This document shows, in pieces, positions 15,672-20,187 of a stretch of DNA of 20,187 nucleotides. The stretch is taken from NCBI GenBank assembly GCA_963632825.1, contig CAVGWF010000082.1, forward strand, positions 1 to 20,187. The letters run 5' to 3'. This stretch comes from F23-B02 sp963632825. Lineage in GTDB: Bacteria > Bacillota > Clostridia > Oscillospirales > Oscillospiraceae. Below the pieces are notes generated by a model. It was not told the origin of the DNA. It saw nothing but the letters and a program-made list of their open reading frames with translations, and searched no databases. The translations under genes and the position numbers were made by a program. Position 1 is the first letter of the stretch. The number at the start of each line of letters is the position of its first letter.

Positions 15672-15700
15672 GCATTTTTACTTTGCGAGGGTCATATGCT
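15672..15700 (+). promoter_or_regulatory. Candidate sigma-E (mother-cell sporulation) promoter of yabP
   Basis: GCATTTT (15672-15678) matches the sigma-E -35 consensus KMATATT at six of seven positions. After 14 bases, CATATGCT (15693-15700) matches the -10 consensus CATACAnT at six of eight. The predicted start is about 18 bases before ATG 15724. yabP is sigma-E controlled in Bacillus subtilis, which supports the reading. No good sigma-A boxes were found in the same interval. Confidence 0.5.
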
Positions 15701-15723
15701 TGTACAAAAAGGGAGGATGTAAT

Positions 15724-16011
15724 ATGGCATATGATGAAAAGGCAAAGGCACCGGCTGTCAAGGCTCACAGCGTAAGCATGGAGGACAGATGCAGGATGAA
15801 TGTAACCGGCGTTGAGGATGTCGAGAGCTTTGACGAGACCGTTATCGTCATGAGCACAAGTCAGGGCGAGCTTATAGTCCGCGGCAGCGGACTGCACATA
15901 GGCAAGATCAGCCTCGATGTAGGGCAGCTCAGCGTTGAGGGGGTAATAAATGAGCTCGGCTATGAGGAAAAGCACAGCTCCGGCGGCTTCTGGCAGCGGC
16001 TTTTCGGTTAA
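15724..16011 (+). CDS. yabP: Sporulation protein YabP
   Basis: This 95-residue protein matches the YabP/YqfC family, needed for spore coat/cortex development in the mother cell. It has a small beta-rich domain: HSVSMEDRCRMNVTGVEDVESFDE, then strands around GELIVRGSGLHIGKISLDVGQLSVEG, ending in GFWQRLFG. The start ATG 15724 has GGGAGG 7 bases upstream; an upstream in-frame ATG at 15670 lacks this and would add a poorly conserved leader. yabQ follows directly (TAAATG). The usual upstream neighbours of this cluster (hup and the S4-domain gene yabO/rqcP) are absent here. Confidence 0.85.
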   Translation: MAYDEKAKAPAVKAHSVSMEDRCRMNVTGVEDVESFDETVIVMSTSQGELIVRGSGLHIGKISLDVGQLSVEGVINELGYEEKHSSGGFWQRLFG

Positions 16012-16605
16012 ATGCAGACTGCCGTTTCGCTTCAGCTTGCGCAGCTCGCGGCATCGGTGCTGCTGGGATCTCTGCTCGGCGGTCTGTACGATGTCCTGCG
16101 TGTAATAAGGCGCAGGACCGGCTCAAATGCCGTGCCGGATATGCTGTTCGGCTCGGCCGCGCTCGTACTGATGTTTTATCTCGGCATGGATATCGGCGGA
16201 GGATCAATGCATGTTTTTATGCTGTGCTCCGTGATACTGGGCTTTGCTCTTTATATGCTGCTCCTGAGCTCCGTCATTTTGAAGGCGCTGGATGCCGCTG
16301 CCGGCATTTTTGCCGCCGTTTTCCGCCCAATCGGAAAGGTGTCGGAAACATTTTTGAAAATCGTCAAAAAACCCTTTGCAAAATTCGCCAGCTGCTGTAC
16401 AATGCAAGTGAGGAAAACCGAAGAGGGAGTTTTGAGACGGAATGAAAAAATCGACGGCGATAGCGGGTCTGGCATTGACGATACTGGTCGTATATGCTAT
16501 TCTGAATATGGTAAACATCAAGGAAGACCTGAAAGACGCGATGGAGCAGACAAGGCTGCTGAAAACCGAGATAGAGCAGGCACAGGAAACGGCTCGGGAG
16601 CTTAG
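16012..16605 (+). CDS. yabQ: Spore cortex protein YabQ
   Basis: YabQ is a polytopic membrane protein required for cortex formation and placed in the outer forespore membrane. Residues 1-143 contain hydrophobic segments at about 7-27, 43-61 and 65-92, with the family-like GLLGGLYDVLRVIRR after the first, and a further segment near 92-106. Residues 144-197 are encoded in the 164 bases that overlap divIC, in another frame. They are hydrophilic, Gly/Asp/Arg-rich and do not look like YabQ. The ATG directly follows the yabP stop with no Shine-Dalgarno, so coupled translation is likely. A frameshift near 16430 would end YabQ just before the divIC start, so the C-terminus is uncertain. Confidence 0.75.
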   Translation: MQTAVSLQLAQLAASVLLGSLLGGLYDVLRVIRRRTGSNAVPDMLFGSAALVLMFYLGMDIGGGSMHVFMLCSVILGFALYMLLLSSVILKALDAAAGIFAAVFRPIGKVSETFLKIVKKPFAKFASCCTMQVRKTEEGVLRRNEKIDGDSGSGIDDTGRICYSEYGKHQGRPERRDGADKAAENRDRAGTGNGSGA

Positions 16606-16711
16606 CGGCAAGATAGAGGCGGCCGGCAGCCCTGCCGGTGCGGAGAGCGAGGCTCGCCAAAGGCTCAGGCTCATCGGCGCGGATGAAACAGTGTTTACAG
16701 ATATAAACTAA
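16442..16711 (+). CDS. divIC: Septum formation initiator, DivIC/FtsB family
   Basis: This 89-residue bitopic membrane protein has an N-terminal membrane segment (about residues 4-23) followed by a coiled coil (about 27-60, KEDLKDAMEQTRLLKTEI and onward) and a short tail. This is the layout of DivIC/FtsB, which forms the DivIB-DivIC-FtsL division complex. It is shorter than B. subtilis DivIC. Its position between yabQ and yabR is the conserved Firmicutes order, which is strong support. The start lies inside the yabQ frame. The nearest purine-rich site, GAGGGAG, is about 12 bases upstream, so translation signals are weak. Confidence 0.8.
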   Translation: MKKSTAIAGLALTILVVYAILNMVNIKEDLKDAMEQTRLLKTEIEQAQETARELSGKIEAAGSPAGAESEARQRLRLIGADETVFTDIN

Positions 16712-16724
16712 AGATTGGGGTCAG

Positions 16725-17168
16725 ATGCATATGCAGCCTGAAGTCGGAATGATCCTTGAGGGTAAGGTCAGCGGAGTAACCAAATTCGGCGCTTTTGTAA
16801 GCCTTCCGGATGGAAGGAGCGGCCTTGTGCACATATCGGAGATAGCAAATACATATGTCAGCGATATTTCGCAGTATGTGTCGGTGGGGCAGACCGTCAG
16901 GGTCAAGGTCATCGGCATAAACGGCGATAAGATAAATCTGTCGATAAAGCGCACGGAGGAAGCCGCGCCCGGACAGCGCCGCCGTTCCGAGAGAACGCAG
17001 CAGCCACGAGCCGAGTCAAAGCCCGTGCAGCCCGCGGGTCAGGTCGCAGAGCCTACGGGTGATCAGGCGTTTGAGGATAAGCTCAAGCAGTTTATGAAGG
17101 AGTCGGACAGCCGCATAGCCGGCAATCCAATGTATGCCGACCGCGGCCGCTCAAGAAGAAGAAAATAA
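16725..17168 (+). CDS. yabR: S1 domain RNA-binding protein YabR
   Basis: This 147-residue protein has an N-terminal S1 RNA-binding domain (about residues 4-75; VGMILEGKVSGVTKFGAFVSL, GLVHISEI, VGQTVRVKVIGIN, KINLSIKR). It is followed by an Arg/Gln/Pro-rich, probably disordered tail ending RGRSRRRK. YabR follows divIC in many Firmicutes. Two ATG codons, 16725 and 16731, both follow GGGG at 16717-16720 (spacings 4 and 10). MQPEVG at 16731 aligns better with the family start, so the first two residues are uncertain. A terminator follows directly. Its exact role is not settled; ribosome or RNA association is inferred from the domain. Confidence 0.9.
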   Translation: MHMQPEVGMILEGKVSGVTKFGAFVSLPDGRSGLVHISEIANTYVSDISQYVSVGQTVRVKVIGINGDKINLSIKRTEEAAPGQRRRSERTQQPRAESKPVQPAGQVAEPTGDQAFEDKLKQFMKESDSRIAGNPMYADRGRSRRRK

Positions 17169-17175
17169 GCCTATG

Positions 17176-17206
17176 ACTCAGCCGTCCGCCGGACGGCTGA
17201 GTTTTT
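17176..17206 (+). terminator. Intrinsic terminator after yabR
   Basis: A perfect 12-bp GC-rich stem (17176-17187 with 17191-17202) has a 3-base loop. T residues run from 17202 to 17206. It starts 8 bases after the yabR stop. Confidence 0.9.
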
Positions 17207-17652
17207 GCAGTATGACAGGTGCCGCTCTTGCAGACACTAAAAGACAGAGTGAGCCTTCGGCAGGACTATTGCACGGCAAAATGTACGGGGACTGTACCGT
17301 TTTTACGAAATTCTTAACAAGCACCGGTCAAACCGCCGCCGAACAACAATTTGCCGTCTCCGTTACGCTGCCGAGGTAAAGCAAAATTGCAGCTTTTTCG
17401 AGCCGAAATCGCAGATGAATTTTAATCGGAGCTTAAAATAAAGCTCCGATTTGCATAGCTTGTGCGTGAAAACTTGCAAAAATCGCGGCAAATTTGAGGA
17501 CCGGCGGCAAAAAAACGAATTATGAATACCTGATGTGTGCATATTGCAAAATTGCATGGAAGCCGGTTTTGCAAGTTTTAAAATTGGCTCTGCAAAATGA
17601 CTGCTATTGTGCATAATCCACAAAAACCAAAACTCCGATTTGTGAAAAGTGG
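17207..17652. other. Non-coding, A/T-richer stretch with short repeats and one stem-loop; no gene recognised
   Basis: No reading frame here has a family match or a credible start; frames that cross it (17134-17379 plus, 17363-17623 minus) lack ribosome-binding sites or continue from yabR in another frame. It contains a perfect 11-bp stem-loop at 17424-17451, the 11-mer GCAAAATTGCA twice (17381-17391 and 17546-17556), several TTGCAAA/TTTGCAA elements, and CTCCGATTTG twice (17444-17453 and 17632-17641). It may be a regulatory region for the small gene that follows, an undetected RNA, or decayed sequence. The usual downstream neighbour of yabR in spore formers, spoIIE, is not here. Confidence 0.5.
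17424..17451. repeat. Perfect 11-bp inverted repeat (stem-loop)
   Basis: AATCGGAGCTT and AAGCTCCGATT flank a 6-base loop. There is no T run on either side, so it does not look like a terminator. Confidence 0.7.
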
Positions 17653-17680
17653 TTGATTTCTTCGGCAGATTGACTATAAT
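17653..17680 (+). promoter_or_regulatory. Sigma-A promoter of the 28-codon gene
   Basis: TTGATT (17653-17658), 16 bases, then a perfect TATAAT (17675-17680). The predicted start is near 17687, giving a leader of about 48 bases. Confidence 0.7.
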
Positions 17681-17734
17681 GAAAATGCAAAGAGAAATTA
17701 ACTCAACGCCTTAATTTGAAAGGAGCGCACAGTA

Positions 17735-17821
17735 ATGTTAGCAGGAATCAGTATTTTCGGAGCAGCGTATCTTGCAGGCATGGTATGGATGACCGTCAGA
17801 GGCATGCATAAGGCTTACTGA
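17735..17821 (+). CDS. 28-residue hydrophobic microprotein, unknown function
   Basis: ATG 17735 is preceded by GAAAGGAG, one of the best ribosome-binding sites in the window, at 9 bases. The frame ends at TGA 17819-17821 and an intrinsic terminator follows within 25 bases. With its own promoter this is a complete single-gene unit. The peptide (MLAGISIFGAAYLAGMVW, then MTVRGMHKAY) is hydrophobic for about 20 residues with small residues G4, G9, A11 and G15 on a helical pattern, then ends with Arg, His and Lys. This fits one membrane helix with a positively charged cytoplasmic tail. I do not recognise the family. Possible roles include a membrane-complex subunit, a sporulation peptide or a small toxin, none of which is shown. 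Confidence 0.65.
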   Translation: MLAGISIFGAAYLAGMVWMTVRGMHKAY

Positions 17822-17845
17822 GCATAAAAGATATAAAGACATACA

Positions 17846-17882
17846 ATCAAGCCCCCGAAGCCTCGGGGGCTTGATTTTTTTG
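17846..17882 (+). terminator. Intrinsic terminator after the 28-codon gene
   Basis: A perfect 13-bp stem with a CCCCC/GGGGG core (17846-17858 with 17863-17875) and a 4-base loop is followed by seven T (17875-17881). Confidence 0.92.
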
Positions 17883-17900
17883 CATTGCGGCGTGTATAAT
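17871..17900 (+). promoter_or_regulatory. Promoter of the RluA-type gene, predicting a leaderless transcript
   Basis: A perfect TATAAT (17895-17900) is 18 bases downstream of TTGATT (17871-17876), which overlaps the preceding terminator's T tract. The -10 box ends 7 bases before ATG 17908, so the start site should coincide with or lie next to the start codon. No Shine-Dalgarno is present. Confidence 0.65.
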
Positions 17901-17907
17901 ACCCGAT

Positions 17908-18885
17908 ATGAAGGAACTGACTGTCAGGCGAAACGACGCAGGACAGCGGCTCGACCGGTTCGTCGGGAAAGCCGTGCCCCTCCTGCCGGAAACGCTGCTG
18001 CAAAAGTATATAAGGATAAAGCGCATAAAGCTCAACGGCAAGGGTGCAAAGCGCGACACCCGCCTCGCTGAGGGCGATATTTTGAGCCTTTACATAAACG
18101 ATGAGTTTTTTGAAAAACCGCGCGAGGAGAATGCGTATCTTAAGGTCGGGAAGCCGAGGGTAAGCATCGTTTACGAGGATGAGAATATCCTGCTTGCCGA
18201 CAAAAAGCCGGGAGTGCTGTGCCACAGCGCGGGCGCGTGGGATTATAACACGCTCATTGCAAACATTCAGGCGTATCTTGCTCAGAACGGCGAGTGGGAT
18301 CCCAAGGGAGAGAACTCATTTGCGCCGGCTCTCTGCAACCGCATTGACCGGAACACCGGCGGTATAGTTATTGCGGCGAAGAATGCGGAGGCGCTGAGAA
18401 TACTGAATGATAAGATCCGCGACAGGGAGATAGAAAAATACTATCTGTGCACCGTGCAGGGCAGACCCAAGCAGCCGTGCGGCAGACTTGAAAACTATCT
18501 TTTCAAGGATGCGGCGAAAAATCAGGTGTATGTCAAAAACCGTCCCGAGCCGGGGGCAAAGACGGCGATAACCGAGTACCGGCTCATAAAGACCTCGGGG
18601 GCGCTGTCGCTCATTGAGTGCAGACTGCTCACCGGAAGAACGCATCAGATACGCGCGCAGATGGCTCACGCCGGAATGCCGCTCCTGGGCGACGGGAAGT
18701 ATGGCAGCGAGCGATTCAACAAAAGCTTCGCGGAAAAGGGTCAGGCGCTGTACTCTTATAGGCTTGAGTTTGCCTTCACGACAGACGCGGGTATTCTGGA
18801 GTATCTCAAGGGAAAAAGCTTCACCGTGAAAACCGTTGACTTTGCCGAAAAATACTTTGGTATCACGAGCCTCGACATGCCGTAA
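17908..18885 (+). CDS. RluA-family pseudouridine synthase (RluC/D-type)
   Basis: This 325-residue enzyme converts uridine to pseudouridine in rRNA or tRNA. The N-terminus is an S4-like RNA-binding domain (about residues 1-65, NDAGQRLDRFVGK, IRIKRIKLNGK). The catalytic domain follows, with VYEDENILLADKKPGVLCH (about 88-106), the catalytic Asp147 in NRIDRNTGG, and the late motif LLTGRTHQIRAQMAHAGMPLLGD. The catalytic motif reads NRID-NTGG rather than the common HRLD-xTSG; the aspartate is kept and this variant occurs in clostridial members. The start matches the family N-terminus, yet it lacks a ribosome-binding site and has a -10 box just upstream. The target position is not predictable from sequence alone. 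Confidence 0.9.
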   Translation: MKELTVRRNDAGQRLDRFVGKAVPLLPETLLQKYIRIKRIKLNGKGAKRDTRLAEGDILSLYINDEFFEKPREENAYLKVGKPRVSIVYEDENILLADKKPGVLCHSAGAWDYNTLIANIQAYLAQNGEWDPKGENSFAPALCNRIDRNTGGIVIAAKNAEALRILNDKIRDREIEKYYLCTVQGRPKQPCGRLENYLFKDAAKNQVYVKNRPEPGAKTAITEYRLIKTSGALSLIECRLLTGRTHQIRAQMAHAGMPLLGDGKYGSERFNKSFAEKGQALYSYRLEFAFTTDAGILEYLKGKSFTVKTVDFAEKYFGITSLDMP

Positions 18886-18889
18886 ACTA

Positions 18890-18922
18890 AAAAAACAGAC
18901 AGCAGGACGCTGTCTGTTTTTT
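18890..18922. terminator. Bidirectional terminator between convergent genes
   Basis: CAGACAGC pairs with GCTGTCTG around a 5-base loop, extended by A-T pairs on both sides so that each strand ends in a T run. It serves the RluA-type gene (plus, stop 18885) and the PucR-type gene (minus, stop 18944). Confidence 0.9.
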
Positions 18923-18943
18923 GATTCAATATAAAAATATAAG

Positions 18944-20187
18944 TCAATGCGGGCAGAATGTCCGGATCGTGCAGCACAGCAGCAGACGCTCATAGGTGCT
19001 CCGGTCGGACAGGTCTGCCTGCATGATCTCCTCACACTTTTTCAGCCGGTACATGAGCGAATTTCGGTGGACATACAGCTTTGCCGCCGCCTTGGTCATG
19101 TCGCAGCGCTCAAAAAGATAGCAGCACAGCGACTGGTAGTAGTCGGACGAATTTTCACGGTCAAAATCAATGAGGCGCCTGAGCTCCGGCACGACAAGGC
19201 TTTCGGCATAGACATTGTCGCAGCCGTGGCGGAGGATTATCTCGCTGAAGTTATCAAAAAATGAGTAGATACAGTTGCTCCCGCCGTGCTCGATGCCGTA
19301 TTCGAGCGCCAGTCGGGCCTGCTCGATGTAGGCGTCCCTCTTTTCAAGATCCGAAAACATACCAGATGCCCCGCAGACAAACGAAGCCTTTGCCGATGCC
19401 TCGTCCTTTATGTCGGAAAGTATCGTTCTGCACATGGTATCGTCCTTTATATTCTGAAACAGCATATACATATCGTCGGACTTGTTGACATACAGCATGT
19501 TCGGGTGTCGGAGCTTTATGCTGCTGACGATGTTTTGCAGTCTTCCGACGCTTATCTCATCCGTATGCATGGCAACGACCATGTAGTCCGGGTGAAGCCC
19601 TACATTCCTGTAGAACGCAGTGCTCGTTAAAAGCCGGATCGGAGCATCCGTGTTTTCCAAAAGCACTCTTGCGGCAATAAGTCTGTCCGGTGCGGAGCCC
19701 ATGGGCTGACGGCGCATCTTGCTGCCGAGGTATATCTCGGCGGCGGTCTTGACCGCACCGTTGAGTCTGAGTGCAAAATCGAGTTTATCCCGGTCAAGAT
19801 ACATGACGGAGCAGCAGCCCTCTATGCTGCTGCCAAGATATACGGAGCAGGTCGTCTGCGGGTACTCGGTGTTAACGCCCCAGCTCACGTCTATCGGCTC
19901 ACCGGCGGCAGACATCTTGTCGGTAAAGCCCTCGCCGAAGTAGTAGTCGACCACCGTCTCGGGGGCAGCCGCACCCGAGATTATCAGCGCCTGCCAGAGC
20001 GGGTCCGGACATGGGTAGGGACCGCCGTATGCGATAAGATGGAAGGCAATATCCGTCACGATGACCGGCATACCGTAGCGCATGTAGATTTTCTGAAGAA
20101 AAATATTCAGATCATCGGTCTGAGGTACGAGCTCCATTATATATTTGTATACATCGTCTCCGGTATCCTTTCCAACATACCTGCTTG
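18944..20187 (-). CDS. PucR/CdaR-type transcriptional regulator, 5' end outside the window
   Basis: The C-terminal 25 residues of the recognisable DNA-binding motif (RCDMTKAAAKLYVHRNSLMYRLKKC, 344-368 counted from an internal ATG at 20137) form the helix-turn-helix of the PucR/CdaR family. They are preceded by a GGDEF-like/CdaR-type middle region (about 170-300) and an N-terminal sensor-like region. The ATG at 20137 has no ribosome-binding site (only A/T-rich sequence precedes it). The frame stays open through the window edge and reads as ordinary protein (VGKDTGDDVYKYI), so the true start probably lies beyond 20187. Related regulators control purine, sugar-acid or amino-acid pathways. The ligand here is unknown. 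Confidence 0.8.
   Translation of the reverse strand, partial: SRYVGKDTGDDVYKYIMELVPQTDDLNIFLQKIYMRYGMPVIVTDIAFHLIAYGGPYPCPDPLWQALIISGAAAPETVVDYYFGEGFTDKMSAAGEPIDVSWGVNTEYPQTTCSVYLGSSIEGCCSVMYLDRDKLDFALRLNGAVKTAAEIYLGSKMRRQPMGSAPDRLIAARVLLENTDAPIRLLTSTAFYRNVGLHPDYMVVAMHTDEISVGRLQNIVSSIKLRHPNMLYVNKSDDMYMLFQNIKDDTMCRTILSDIKDEASAKASFVCGASGMFSDLEKRDAYIEQARLALEYGIEHGGSNCIYSFFDNFSEIILRHGCDNVYAESLVVPELRRLIDFDRENSSDYYQSLCCYLFERCDMTKAAAKLYVHRNSLMYRLKKCEEIMQADLSDRSTYERLLLCCTIRTFCPH

Noticed and set aside
17276..17310. A weak stem (ACGG/CCGT) followed by TTTTT
   Set aside because: The stem has only four or five pairs and does not follow any gene; a real terminator for yabR already lies at 17176-17206.
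17363..17623. An 86-codon minus-strand frame in the intergenic region
   Set aside because: No ribosome-binding site or recognisable domain; the composition follows the local A/T-rich repeats.
17690..17880. An antisense RNA promoter opposite the 28-codon gene, as in type I toxin-antitoxin pairs
   Set aside because: TTGAGT on the minus strand has no acceptable -10 box at 16-18 bases, so a toxin-antitoxin arrangement is not supported.

Overview
The window reads as a chromosomal segment of a spore-forming, Gram-positive anaerobe of the class Clostridia, probably a gut Oscillospirales-like lineage. The basis is mixed: a yabP-yabQ-divIC-yabR sporulation/division cluster, an energy-coupling-factor (ECF) transporter core fused to truA, a ClpE-type protease ATPase, purine-rich Shine-Dalgarno sequences, and fairly GC-rich coding DNA that still uses many ATA isoleucine codons. 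I see no tRNA, rRNA, CRISPR array, prophage or insertion sequence.

Layout. Positions 1-102 (+) hold a short reading frame with a CPCC motif, probably the tail of a gene cut by the window edge. On the minus strand, 157-1359 encodes a methionine gamma-lyase-type enzyme with its own near-perfect sigma-A promoter. Also on the minus strand, 4541 down to 1522 is a three-gene operon: a YtrA-type GntR regulator, an ABC ATPase, and a permease with a large extracytoplasmic C-terminal domain. The coding regions overlap, and a candidate operator sits at the start site.

On the plus strand, 4749-15513 is a tightly packed chain of eleven genes with no recognisable internal terminator. In order they are: SAM-dependent methyltransferase, ecfA1, ecfA2, ecfT, truA, a lipoprotein, a CvpA-like membrane protein, clpE, a threonine aldolase-like enzyme, a macrodomain protein, a rhomboid protease and a DUF523/TudS-like desulfidase. 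(Counting the methyltransferase the chain has twelve coding regions.) Many neighbours overlap or abut, and a strong terminator follows at 15560. Next comes yabP-yabQ-divIC-yabR (15724-17168), preceded by a sequence resembling a sigma-E promoter and followed by another terminator.

Positions 17207-17650 are non-coding and A/T-richer than the rest. After them comes an isolated unit with a promoter, a strong ribosome-binding site, a 28-codon hydrophobic reading frame and a terminator. Immediately downstream is an RluA-type pseudouridine synthase whose -10 box lies only 7 bases before its ATG, which suggests leaderless translation. A PucR/CdaR-type regulator on the minus strand runs off the right end of the window, convergent with the pseudouridine synthase across a bidirectional terminator.

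Most of the window is conserved housekeeping DNA and I do not see a clear new multi-gene system. The most unexpected items are the standalone 28-residue microprotein, the leaderless rluA-type gene, and the 164-base overlap of yabQ and divIC. Next are the displaced ecf-truA block and the macrodomain/rhomboid/desulfidase tail of the long operon.
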